Of a stretch of 64,000 nt of DNA, positions 41,483-52,450 are shown piece by piece. Source of the DNA: Ehretia macrophylla (Eukaryota > Streptophyta > Magnoliopsida > Boraginales > Ehretiaceae); assembly GCA_037974665.1 (NCBI GenBank), contig CM075783.1, positions 8,110,762 to 8,174,761 of the forward strand, given 5' to 3'. The number at the start of each line of letters is the position of its first letter. Positions within the stretch are counted from its first letter, which is position 1. The notes below the pieces were generated by a model. That model was not told the origin of the DNA. It saw only the letters and a list, made by a program, of their open reading frames with translations, and made no database searches. The position numbers were made by a program, and so were the translations under genes.

Positions 41483-42805
41483 ATGGCACCTAGGAAAGAC
41501 AAAGGAAAAGCTAAAGCATTAGATCTTGCATCCTATGCTCAGAAAGCTAGAACCCCAGCACCATCTTCATCATCAACCCCAGTAAAGATTGAAGATAAAC
41601 AGATAACATATACACCATATTCTACCCAGTCACCCCTAGGTAGAAACCTCACAGTTTTGGGGACAGTTACCCCGCAAAAACAGTTAACAGATGTTCGTGC
41701 AGGTACTGCAGGTACATTGTCTTCCCAGACGACAGTCAGTAACAGGTTTCAGCCGCTTGTTACTAAGAAAAAGACAGTAACTCCAGAACCAAAACAAACA
41801 CTACCACAGTTAACATCACCCTCATACACATACAAGAATGTGTTCGACCAGATTCTTGTAACAGAACCTTTTCATTTTAGACAGAACCCCAACATGACCC
41901 CCGATGAGTTTGCAAGAGCGTTTCTTCACCCTCATTCAAACTACATCCCAGACAACACATACAAAGACCAGAAATATTATGAGACAATTCTCATAAAAAC
42001 AGAATCCATTGAGTTTGTTGCAGACGACAAAGACAAACCTCCAGGCCAGTATAGCCATGTCAAGGCAAAACTCCAGAAAGTGATCACCCTCGATCAATGG
42101 GGACAACCCCCACAGAAAACCAAACAGATTCCAGAAGACATTCCCCTCAAGGACTACAACTATTATGACTACATTCAGGCGTGGTTCAGAGCATTCAATC
42201 GCCAGAATGACAAGCATGATATGTCATGGTTCTTCCTGTTCACCAAAACATTCCCATTAGAAGTTCCAAATTGGTTCATCCAGTGGTGGGCATCTTTTGG
42301 TCCAATTCCAGAAATTTTACCAGAACCAGTACTAGAAGGATTCCAGTATTTCACAAAGCATTGGGAGACACCAGCTCAGTTAGAGTATCTTCCTCCATTT
42401 TTTGTGTTTTACAGAATCTTCTTTGTCACGTGGATTTTCAGATCAGAATTCGCGTACAAACATATTTCTTTCGGAAATCAACAAGACATTTTGACTTTCG
42501 GAAGAGCTCACTCAGTCATGTGGTGGAAGAAGATGAACAATGCTTCATGTTCAACACCAAAAGTCCAAGCATGGCTCGAGACCAACCAGAAACAGAAAAA
42601 AGAAATCCAACCAGAACAGCAGGAATTTCTTTCATTCAAGAACTTCCTCACTACACAGCTTGCAGCGGCCACCAGTTTTGACGAAGTCAAGGCCATCATG
42701 TTGCAATTAGAAGAGCTTGAGAAAACTTCAGATCAAGCATCAATTTTAACAGATCATGCCGATGACAATGAAGATGACTGTTACGGCATTTATACTCCAC
42801 TATGA
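41483..42805 (+). CDS. ORF2 of EPRV copy B, 440 aa, function unknown (viral fossil, looks whole)
   Basis: A single open frame starts 20 bases after CATCATCTCCTCGC and lies about 230 bases past RNase H, so it is probably expressed from its own or a spliced RNA. Residues 1-20 are basic (MAPRKDKGKAKAL). Residues 21-110 are rich in Pro, Thr and Ser. Residues about 115-370 form an aromatic-rich core (YKNVFDQILVTEP, WFIQWW, FFVFYRIFFVTWIF, MWWKKMNN). The rest is Gln/Glu-rich and probably helical, ending in an acidic tail (DDNEDDCYGI). It has none of the transactivator motifs I know from caulimo- or cavemoviruses. It matches the position of the uncharacterised second ORF of florendoviruses. Copy A has the same gene, decayed. 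Confidence 0.8.
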   Translation: MAPRKDKGKAKALDLASYAQKARTPAPSSSSTPVKIEDKQITYTPYSTQSPLGRNLTVLGTVTPQKQLTDVRAGTAGTLSSQTTVSNRFQPLVTKKKTVTPEPKQTLPQLTSPSYTYKNVFDQILVTEPFHFRQNPNMTPDEFARAFLHPHSNYIPDNTYKDQKYYETILIKTESIEFVADDKDKPPGQYSHVKAKLQKVITLDQWGQPPQKTKQIPEDIPLKDYNYYDYIQAWFRAFNRQNDKHDMSWFFLFTKTFPLEVPNWFIQWWASFGPIPEILPEPVLEGFQYFTKHWETPAQLEYLPPFFVFYRIFFVTWIFRSEFAYKHISFGNQQDILTFGRAHSVMWWKKMNNASCSTPKVQAWLETNQKQKKEIQPEQQEFLSFKNFLTTQLAAATSFDEVKAIMLQLEELEKTSDQASILTDHADDNEDDCYGIYTPL

Positions 42806-43187
42806 GTATAAACTGGAAAAAGAAATAGAAAACAGAAATACAGAACTTTGTAATACTCCTCTACGAGTATAAACTGGGCCATATGAGTTTTCCGGTGTTC
42901 TCTCCAAAAACACAGGACATATGAGTTTCCTAATGTTCTCTAAAAACATTGGACAGATAGGGTTTTGTTCTTCTAAGTTCTCTTCAAAAACTAGGATGAA
43001 ACGGTAAGACTTCCCCTCTCTGAAGTCATATGGTTTCTGAAGAGTTCCATGAAACTTCAGCTAATCCGGGTCAAACGGCAACCGGTAAAGACATCTCAAG
43101 TCCGTTGATGGGTGTGGCTTTCCCAAAAAGCCAAAGGAAATTTAGAAATTAGTTTATCTTCTAGCCTGTATTTATTTTGTATTTTGC
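42806..43187 (+). other. 3' non-coding region of EPRV copy B
   Basis: No open frame of note. It contains two near repeats of a word like CATATGAGTTT with GTTCTCT (near 42880-42955), and a block shared with copy A (AAACTTCAGCTA near 43051). A poly(A) signal is not obvious here. Confidence 0.6.
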
Positions 43188-43355
43188 TTAGTCAACTTAC
43201 CTTTAGCCAACTTACCTTTAGCAAACCTATTTCAACAACCATGTAAGGTCACGGCGTGAAGGAGCAGTGGGCGTAAGACTCCGTGTTGGCCATGTGGCGG
43301 TTTGGTGAGAGATAGTTAGGCTTCGAAGATAGTAAGGCTTCGAAGATAGTAAGAC
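43188..43355 (+). repeat. Leader-like segment with paired CTTAC and GTAAG words, copy 2
   Basis: CAACTTACCTTTAG occurs twice near 43194 and 43210, and CTTCGAAGATAGTAAG occurs twice near 43321-43352. The order and spacing match 35540-35695. Here it lies upstream of the second promoter-like copy rather than after the primer site. Confidence 0.6.
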
Positions 43356-43662
43356 TAAGTACGATACAGGGTAGATTATAGGAAAAATAGACTAGTTTGT
43401 TCATTTTCTTTGTATTGGTGGGAAATACACTTCGATCAAGTGTACTTGTATGTATTTCACCATTTGTTTGTAAGTTCCAGACTGAAGAAGATTCAACAGT
43501 GTCTTCAGTACAGAACCAGCCAGATTCAGAGACGATGAAGAAGACGAATCTACAGTCAAGATTCCACCTTCAGACATCATTATCACATAACGACAAAATT
43601 ACTTTCGGTCACAGTGAAAGTAATCCAGTCAAAAAGACAGAATCATCACATCGAGACGAAAG

Positions 43663-43665
<3 letters not shown>

Positions 43666-43740
<75 letters not shown>
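43666..43740. repeat. (TA)n tract, right junction of EPRV copy B
   Basis: About 37 TA units lie between viral sequence and resumed LTR-g sequence. The IYIYIY open frames across it are artefacts of the repeat. Confidence 0.93.
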
Positions 43741-43741
<1 letters not shown>

Positions 43742-44752
43742 TTCATATCCCCACTGTGAGCAAAGATTACACTTGTATTTAATCAAAAATTCAACATATA
43801 ACACATTTTGCCAAATCTGGAAAATCTAGACAACCCACTAAAAAATGTACTACCCACCATATATTCTATGAACATATATATACGCATACGAGCTTCATAT
43901 ATAAGCTAAGAATCAAGATTAGCTTCATATCTAAGCTACAATTCTACCAATAACACATTAAAGCTAGCATATAACATTTGATAATTCATTCAAGCTATAA
44001 TGCATATATATTACTCTCTAATCACTACCATTCAAGAAACTCTTGCACAATTAACAAATATAGCACAATAACATGAGTTCATAATCAAAATCTAAATTTA
44101 AAACTTTTAGATTTGAAAACCCCTCACCTAGATGATGTAGAATGTAAGATTTAACAAGAAAATGGCAAGACTTGAGCAAAAATATTGTCACTGTTCGCGA
44201 TAGCAAAATGGGCTATAGAGAGCTCCAAATCAAATTTGGACCTTACAAATTCAAGAACCATGTGTTCTGAACATCCACACAAAATTTCAGCTCAATCAGA
44301 CCAAAAATGACCTTCCGATTATGAGCTTGATCAAAACCACGCAGCAGTATTTTTCTTTCTCTCTTACCCGATTTTCTCTCTTTTTTTCTCTTGTTTTGCT
44401 TTGTTTTTTTTTTTTGCAAATGGTCAAAGGTCGTATTATAAGCTAGGCAAATATCTCTTGAGGTTAAAAGACCACTAATGCATACTCTTTTATTCTAATG
44501 ACATGTATGTCCTACTAGGCCAAATATCTATTATAGTAAAAGACTACTAATGCAAAAACAATTATGCAAATGCCAAGCATGTCCTAATCTACCAATTTAA
44601 ATGAAATGTCACTTAAATCATAGTCACATGCAATTTAAATGCACATATTACTCTCAAATAATAATTAAAATAAGTAAATACACATATTATGTACCAATAA
44701 TAAGTAAAACAATTAATTGCACATAAAATTCACGTTTGGGTCTCACAGATGA

Positions 44753-46320
44753 TCCCACGATTTGTGATGAAATGATATGTGATATCAAATCCAAAAAATG
44801 TTTAAATGCAATGCATACTGATTAGATTCCATATACTTCAACCAAATCTGGATATTAGATCTTTGAGAGAAAAGTTGAAGTTAATGGAAAAGGTAGTGTT
44901 CTTTTATAGCTAGATTGGTTTATAAAAGATATCATCAAAGGCAAAAGGTTGACTATGATGAAGTCTTTTTACCAATTGTTGTGCTTAAGTCTATTCATAT
45001 TATGCTAGTCATTATAGCACATTGTGTATACTATATATGGTAAACGAAATTCAAATTTATGTTCTTAATGGACATCTTTTTAAAGACATCTATATAGAAC
45101 AATCTTGATGATTTGAGTCCATGGATATTAGTAATATGTGCATACTTAAGAGATCCATTTGTAGTCTTAAGTAAATTTCTTGGAATTGTAGCATCCAATT
45201 CAAATGGAATTAAAGAGTTTGATTTCAGAAAGAATGTGGATGAATCTTGTGATTACAGAAGAGTTAGTGGGAGCACATCGATTTTTCTCAATTTGTAAGT
45301 TGATGACATGTTTATCATGGTAGATGATATACGTGTTGTGATGTCGATTAATGTCTAGTTATGTTCAATGTTCTCCATATGGAAGATGTCATTTGTATCT
45401 TGAGAATTCGTAACTATGGTATTAGTGCAAGGAGATTACTTGGCATATTCCAAAGATTGTACATAAAGTGATCTTGAAGGTGTTCAAGATGGATTTTCGA
45501 AGGGAATTTGAAGAATGAATTATTGTCTGTGAGAAAATAAATCCATCTATCTCTGAAGAAAAATCTTCGACAAACTCTTGTAGCATAGAAAATTTGTGTT
45601 CAAGTTATCTTATGCCTCAGTAATAGGTAGCTTCATTATACTATGTACAAAGCCTGATATTACGCATACTGTAAAGTGTTACGAGTAGATATCTGTCCAA
45701 TCCAGGTTGAGAACACCGGATAATATTACAATATATTATAAAGTACTTTGGAAGCACTAAAAATATATTTCTGGTTTATGGAGAAGGTAAACTCCATAGT
45801 GAAGGATATACTAGTTCAGAATTTCAATTTGAAATTGATAATAGAATGTTTATATCTGGGTTCATGTTTATTTGTAGTAGAAGCACGATAAGTTGGAAAG
45901 ATTCTGAACAAATTGTATATTTCATTACATAAACCGTGTTTTTTGTAATATGTGATATTGCAAAAGAATTTGTTTGGATCAAGGAATTCATATGAGCTAA
46001 TAGTGGTTTCTATTGTTAAGTTGTGATGCTTTTATTTTACGACTATAATAGAGCTTTCGCACAAGCTTATGGAACCCGGGTCTCACAAAATGTCCAAACA
46101 CTTGGAAAGGTATTTCTATCTTCATACATTGTGTCTGTAGCCTATATGCATATTGTGATATGATTTTGCAAAAAACAACCACATCTATAAATGTAGCTGA
46201 CCCACTTATCGTAGCTATGAGTCGATCACAACTAGGTCATCATGTTGTGAAGATAGATATGAGATATCATTATATATTGTCTTAATACTATGTAACATAG
46301 CTTTAGTGTAAGTGGGAGAT
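44753..46320 (+). pseudogene. copia-1 reverse transcriptase and RNase H region (fossil)
   Basis: Words of a copia reverse transcriptase are visible near 44900-45340 (an MKSFYQL-like block, a LNGH-like block near 45065, and VDDMFIMVDD near 45300). RNase H words such as MSKHLERYFYLH occur near 46080-46120. It ends in AAGTGGGAGAT, the polypurine tract, directly before the 3' LTR. It is broken, with many breaks. Confidence 0.72.
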
Positions 46321-48299
46321 TGTTAGAGATATGCCCTAATACTGTGTAGGTGGATGACATATTTTGGGGATTTTGACATTAACTTATATATTATGGGAAT
46401 GTTGTCTATATGTTTCTTTACATATTGACTTGTTATTGACATTCATATTTTCCTTCTTTTTCATATAAATGAGTCCCTAGTGTTTATCATTAGAAGATAT
46501 GTATTCTAAAAGGGGTTTAGAATATGTTGGCATATTTCTTTAGCATGATAAATACTTAAATTTATTCATAGTCCTAAGATTTTTTTTATTGGGGCTTCAA
46601 TAATCTATTATGGTCTATCATATGTGCTGTTACATTTGATTGACATACAGATGTAAATGATAAAGGATGGTAAACCACGTGCCATAACAGAATCAGATTC
46701 GATTAACAAATATGTCGGTGATTATTAGTTGAATAGATTACTAAATGTGACGTTAATAACAAATCACATGACTTGGGATTAATGATTTGTTATTTGTTGT
46801 TGTTGTCCAATTGATCCTTTGACTTGCGACATCACGGCTGTCATATGTATTGGGGTTTGATACTTGATTTTGGAAAATGTTTGACCCGACAAACAGGTGA
46901 GATGCGTTCTCTCGCAGTTTTATTCATTTAATATAGTGAATGACAGGTGGCTATCAAGATAGGACCCATTAACCTCCAATGTGAGGCGATATCCTATGCA
47001 ATCTAATTTTGGTTGTTTAATGAGAAAATTCTTGACCGAGGTATGAATGATGGAAAAGGAGCTTTTCATGTGTCATCTCTCATTACACTATTTATATCTA
47101 TGCATAGTATCGAGTCATGAACTTAATCGATCCATGGTTCTTACTTGATCGGGACATTTTAATGAAAATATTGAATTGCACGATAATCAGCAACTATAAA
47201 TAGATTTACTTGAATTGGACTTCATTGCCTTATAATTTATCTTGATATGTTTCTAGACGTCACTCAAGAACTTTGATGGTGTTTTGAGAATGACAGAAGA
47301 TATTCTCGAAACAAATCGAAGAGTTCAATTAACATTGAAAGTGTTTAACATTTTTTCGTTGCTATTTGACAGTGAATCTAAAAAGTCACATACAATAACG
47401 AATGGTGAATAGTTTTTCTATTGAGCTTGTAACTAGTTTCTCTTGAATTGTTAAAGTGTTAACAATGGTGTAATTAACCATTAAAAGTTAATAGGGTCAA
47501 TATGTAATTATTGTTAATTGTGGAGGTTAATGTGCAAATATAAAAAAGTTATTTCTATAATTTAAAGTAATGGTGATTACCTTAATTATATATTTGCACA
47601 ATTAGGAATTTTAACTAATTATATATGTATAAGTGTATATGTATACATTTAGTCTTCCAATTAAAAGACTCCAAATGCTTGGATGATATTAAGCCACATC
47701 ATTGTCTTAATTGTTAAGATTTGAACATATGACCAAGAATACACAAGATATATTATTATGCAATTTTGACTTGGCAAAATGATATGTATGATATGTATGG
47801 ATATGTGCAATATATATAATATCTAAGTGAAAGATTCTTGGGTAAGCTTGACTACATATAACAAAACAAGAGGAAAAACAAAAGGCATTATTCCCTTTCT
47901 TCTTGTAGAGCTCACGGCAAAAGAGAAAAAAAAAAAAGGAGAAGAAAATTGTTTTGCTTTTCTTTATGCTCAAGCTCAAATCTTCCATGGATTATGCTAG
48001 CACTAACATCCTAGAAGAGAAAGGAAGTCATTCTTTTGCTTGTGTGGACCAAAAGGTGTTGTCTTGCATCAAGTGATCAAAGCTTGGTTTCCACGGCTTG
48101 TCTTCAAGAGGTATATTCTATATCTAGCTCTTGATTATATATACTCGCTATATATTGAGCTTATTATGTTAATTACACAACATCAAAGTTAGGGTTTTAA
48201 TGTACATATGCTTGAAATGTTAAGAAATTTTGAATTTCTAGTCATGCTTTAGCTATATTTACAAGCTAGATTATGTATGAAACTCTAAGAGCTCCTACA
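46321..48299 (+). repeat. 3' LTR of copia-1
   Basis: TGTTAGAGATATGCCC to CTCCTACA, 1979 bases, uninterrupted. It matches both halves of the 5' LTR. The open frame near 47950 is shared by both LTRs and is not a host gene. Confidence 0.92.
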
Positions 48300-49774
48300 A
48301 CTTTAAGTAGACTCTTTCGGGATTAGATCCTGTAGTCTTTACTTGAAGATTTCTCTTTTTTCATGGTGATTTATTCATGTGTAACAATTTTGATATTGAA
48401 TTCTATTTACTCAATTTGATTTAGGACATTTCAAGCTCAATACGTCAAATCAAATCTTTTGAATGCTCAATAGATATGGAAGTGTAAGCTCAAGCTTGGT
48501 ATAATATGAAGGATTGAATCAACAATATAAGCTTAGAATCAATAAAAATAGTGTGGAATATGTCTAGAATGAAATGAGTGTGATTTGGTATAAATAGACA
48601 ATAAAAAATGACTAGATTTCAAATTGACATCGACATCTAGTCAGGTAGTCTGGACGAGTGGATCACGTCTGGATTAAATTGAAAGATTTCTAGATGGTCT
48701 TGTCTTGTTGATCTGATCTTGTTAAATAGCCCTGGATGATCAATTTTGATCTTTAAAATTATGCAAAAACTTGTTGTCAAGTCTATTGAATATATAAAAT
48801 TTAAACCTCTTTAAAACACTTTTTCAAAAGAAATTTTCAACCCATTTAACATTTCAAAACATTTTCTAAACTCTTGATGAAAGAATAAATCTGATTTTTG
48901 CAACTTCAAAAGTTTAAAACAAATTTTCAATCGAAAACCATTCTTTTGGAAAGAAATTATTTAGATCTTTTAATATTACTTCTTCAAAAGATGTTTTAAT
49001 CTATTTATGCTCTTAAAGTCTTTTCAAAACTCTTGAGGAAATATCAAAGACCATTTTGAAAGATCACCAAGAACTTATGCCATACACATGCAAATCTAAG
49101 TCAAACGACAAAATTTAAGCTAGTACCTCTTATGTCGCCACTTCTCTATCCTTATGTCACCACATCATATTCAAGTCTTGATATTCAAGGTCTTCACTTA
49201 TTCAACTCTTCAAGACTTCATTCTTCATACTTGTGGTAAGCTTGATCATTGCATTTTTTAATTCTTCTCAAAAGGCTAACATAATTTTTGCATCTTCTCA
49301 ATCTCGCATCTTTTCTTTGATCAAAACCATTTTCCTCCTCGTGCAAGTTCTCAACCAACACCAAACATTCATAATACAATTTGACTCATGAAAAAATAGA
49401 TACAATGTTATTACAAAAGCCAAACAAGTGTGTATATGAGTATATGAACATATTTTGTTTAGCACAACTCAAGATAATATATACATTTTAATTTCATAAG
49501 TGTGAGTTTAATCAAGTACACATATTAAGCAATCACACTTGACACATCCAAATAACCAAGATTTTTAATCATAAAAATCATACATTTATGCATAAATTCA
49601 ACACTAAAATCCCTCAATCGAACCTACACCCTTACCTCAATAATTTTCCCACCTATATCCTATACATCCCCCTAACATTATCCCATCTTATACCTTATAC
49701 CCCCTTCCACCTCCTAACATCTCAATCTCTCTAAAAAAATATTTATAGAAAAATTTTAATACTAAATTCTATAG
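48300..49774. other. AT-rich intergenic DNA, no gene seen
   Basis: No open frame with recognisable content, no RNA gene and no clear transposon ends. Several short A/T-rich words recur (TTTTCAAAA, CTCTTGA), suggesting old decayed repeat sequence. Confidence 0.45.
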
Positions 49775-50252
49775 CTATTACATCAAGGAATAGTGACATT
49801 TTTCCATGGAAGGTGATTTAATGACGAATTAGCAACAGACTTTTAAAATGCTATCGCTAAATCACCTTCGGTGACTAATCCGTCACCATTTAGCAATGGA
49901 ATAACTATGGAATTTAGTAATTAATTTTAGAAAATAAGTACTACAAAATATAATTTCTTATTAATTGCATTTTAAATTCCATTGAAAATATAAACAAGTA
50001 TTTATTTAACTTAATTTGAGGTCCAAACCTTTTTCACAAGGAAAATCAACAACATCGAATAAAATGAGATATAACTATTTATAATTTTCATTATAAAGAA
50101 TGATATGTCATTACATCAAATCTATTATATGTTGGGAATAGGGTATGCCCAAAAGACCATTAGCACATTGTCATCAATGTATCTGGATATTTGCATGGTT
50201 GATTAATGTCATCTTACTTTTATGAGCAAATTTCTCTCTTATGTGGTTGACT

Positions 50253-50303
<51 letters not shown>
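50253..50303. repeat. (TA)n(TG)n compound microsatellite
   Basis: About nine TA units run directly into about sixteen TG units. Confidence 0.92.
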
Positions 50304-50305
<2 letters not shown>

Positions 50306-51528
50306 ATGTCATTTACTTCAAGTGTTGACTTGGATACGTGGTGGTTACGTACAGAAGGTCCAAGTCATGGTTACTTGTAAAGCATAAATGTTGTCCATAG
50401 TTGAGTAGTAGAGTTGGACACTATACTATGGCAAAAATTATTGTAAATAAGTTCCCTTTTATGTAAGGTGGTCTGCCTTGATCATGGATGGGTTCCAAAC
50501 TTACTTCACCCATGCATGTGTTATGCATTGGGCGGGGCCACCGTAGGTTTGATCTCTAAATAGTACTATCAAAGAAAAGAGATCACCTATAGCTATTAGC
50601 CACTAAGTAGACCAGTGTTTTCAATCTTGAGCATATGTAGATGAACTTACGAAGTCAAGTACTTGCACTTTGAGTCACTATAGGTAAGATCTTGTATGGG
50701 TCAACAACTCAGTGATTTGAGTGTCTGGAGTTGGTTAGAATGGACATGTATATACAATAAGGAATCAATATAATAATCACTCCCTTATAATTATCTAGGT
50801 AGATCATCCTAAATCTATGCATAGTGGTACAGTTTGTAGGTTGTATCGGTTGTTACACTTGTGAGTCGCTCCCGTGGTCAAGTGGATAACTTTGGAATGA
50901 TGGATAGATTATGGATTGGAGGTTCTAAGGAGAAAGATGTAGTCAAAAAGATGATAATACAAGTTGTAGACCTATTTTTGCTATGAGTGAGTATAGAGGG
51001 GCAATATAGTCATTTTTACTTGGTTAGTCTAAAGACTGAGTGTCGTATTGCGCATGACATACTCTTGTATACATAGTAAATATCATGTAATACAACCATA
51101 GTCTTTTAGTAGAAGGGTAATTATGTCTTTGGTCTCCCTTTCTAGACAATTACTTTATTATGTGATTATTAAACTTAGGTGGTTCTAAATGTGGCATGAG
51201 GATGAGAGAAAAAAATTCATGTTACTACTAGAAGTCTTGAGTAGAGTTTCTATTCTTTGAAGGAGTTTATATTCTTGGCAGTTGAGCTAAATTTGGACAT
51301 AGACTGCAAAAATAAGCAATAAGAGCCAACTTAGGCTTTAACACATGGCTCGTGTGTGTAAGAAGAGGGCCTTAGGTGTATAAGGCTAGTGTGAATGCAA
51401 GGTGGAAGAGTTTTTCCTGAATTAAACTGGAATAGGATAATTCAAAGTCCTAGACTCCTTCTGACTTGCAATCTAATTCATGTTGATCTACCCCAAGCTT
51501 TACAATTGCACCATCTCTTCCTATAGAT

Positions 51529-51529
51529 C

Positions 51530-51564
<35 letters not shown>
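51529..51564. repeat. (CT)n microsatellite
   Basis: An imperfect then perfect CT run, probably in the transcribed part of the copia-like LTR. Confidence 0.9.
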
Positions 51565-51571
<7 letters not shown>

Positions 51572-52450
51572 ACGTGTAAGCCTCTGCATTAGAGGAAACA
51601 CATACATTCTTCTTATAGTTTAGTTTTTGCAAGATCAAGTCTCACAACTTGATTAATACTGTAGCTAGGAGTTGGTATAGAAAGGAAGATCAAAGTTGGC
51701 GTGTGGAAGCTAGCTTTAGGCATGTGGATCTCTTCTATAAGGTGTGAGTTTTCAAGTTTCATTTATTGCAATTCAGCAGTATTTCAAAAACCTATTACTT
51801 TTAAATTAAACTATGAACTATTGAATGTTCTATTAGTTATTTCATAAGTTATTCAATTTTAAAGATCTATGCATAACGCCTTATTTAGTCCTTAATTGAT
51901 TTGTTTCATGCTTAATATCGTTTTCCTTTTTTATATTCCACGCTTTGGACCCATAATTACATTCAAAATTAATTGTTTATAGTTTTAACTAAGTTTAGTA
52001 AAAAAGTATAATATGCAATATTGATTTTCGAACGTTATTACTAAATGCCTCGCTAATTTGTTGCTATTGAGCGACGGATTAGCCACAGAAGAAGAGTTAC
52101 CAAAGAAAATTCAAAAGACCCCCACCAACCTTCATTCAGTCAGTAATCCATCCCTATCGACCGAAGGATTAGCGACGAAAATTATTGTTCTGTCACTTTT
52201 TTGTAGTTTTTTTGTGATCGAATATTTGACGTCGTCTTTTCGTCATTAAAGTCCATCGTCCGCTTCTATTTTTCTTGTAGTGTCCCTTGAATCAAATTAA
52301 AAAAATAAAAATAAACCAACAAAGTGGATTGGACAAACCTTGCTTAGAATAAAGTTAATATATCTTTAACCAAAGCTTTTACTCGTAGCTTGCTCTTTTG
52401 ACTAGATTCTCCACAAAGAATAAAAATAAAAAATGCTATAATGGGGTATC

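Larger units (their letters stand above)
35080..43666 (+). mobile_element. Endogenous pararetrovirus copy B (florendovirus-like, Caulimoviridae)
   Basis: Near genome-length fossil. Order: promoter (35100-35260), leader with tRNA-Met primer site (35502-35513), movement protein, coat protein with zinc knuckle, coiled-coil linker, aspartic protease, reverse transcriptase, RNase H, then separate ORF2 (41483-42805) and 3' region. The ends are partly redundant: the segment near 35085-35140 (GACATGATCAT, CCACAGTAAAAG) recurs diverged near 43575-43625, as expected from a circular or concatenated template. It has about three or four breaks in the main coding region, and ORF2 looks whole. No integrase is present; family members integrate passively. 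A main coding region plus a second ORF of unknown function fits Florendovirus better than Petuvirus, but the genus is an inference. It is younger than copy A and than LTR-g. Confidence 0.9.
33333..44747 (-). mobile_element. Solo LTR-g (Tekay-like gypsy) carrying EPRV copy B
   Basis: On the plus strand it starts TGTCACGCCC and ends GGGTCTCACA. The target duplication GATGA lies at 33328-33332 and 44748-44752 and is exact. LTR sequence occupies 33333-35039 and 43741-44747, about 2.7 kb net. The middle is EPRV copy B between TA tracts. It also holds a six-unit 90-base tandem array. Confidence 0.92.
18074..48299 (+). mobile_element. Ty1/copia element (copia-1), 30 kb span because of nested insertions
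   Basis: The 5' LTR is 18074-24758 and the 3' LTR is 46321-48299 (1979 bases). Removing four insertions at the first nesting level (LTR-a, e, f and g, with what they carry) leaves about 9.4 kb: two LTRs of about 2 kb and an interior of about 5.4 kb. Integrase remnants lie at about 32420-33150, reverse transcriptase at about 44830-45340 and RNase H at about 45340-46200, in copia order. A purine-rich AAGTGGGAGAT precedes the 3' LTR. The outer flanks AATTA and ACTTT agree at only three of five bases. By eye the first 95 LTR bases differ at about 15%, so the element is old. It is broken, with many breaks. Confidence 0.9.
50128..51791 (+). mobile_element. Probable copia-like solo LTR inside the CACTA remnant
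   Basis: The stretch from TGTTGGGAATAGGGTATGCC at 50130 resembles a copia LTR start, and the text near 51320-51395 (GCCAACTTAGGCTTTAAC, GGCCTTAGGTGTATAAGG) is of the kind seen in copia LTRs. CTATTA flanks the interval at 50122-50127 and 51792-51797, but the exact ends do not give a clean TG…CA with 5-base duplication. The boundaries are tentative. Confidence 0.4.
49775..52282. mobile_element. Non-autonomous CACTA (En/Spm) DNA transposon remnant
   Basis: The right end reads CACTACAAGAAAAATAG on the minus strand (terminus at 52282), the classic CACTA terminus. The subterminal word GACGGATTAG occurs at 52073 and inverted (CTAATCCGTC) near 49878, as expected for mirrored subterminal repeats. The left terminus, near 49775 (CTATTACATCAAGGAATAG), is diverged and no 3-base target duplication is evident. 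No transposase is seen. A copia-like LTR appears to sit inside. Confidence 0.6.

Noticed and set aside
41936-42217. A 93-codon minus-strand frame inside ORF2
   Set aside because: Shadow of the ORF2 coding strand with no recognisable content.
43397-43829. Open frames rich in Ile-Tyr
   Set aside because: They are translations of the TA dinucleotide tract at 43666-43740.
48300-49774. Possible host gene between copia-1 and the CACTA remnant
   Set aside because: I checked both strands for conserved protein words and splice-linked frames and found none.
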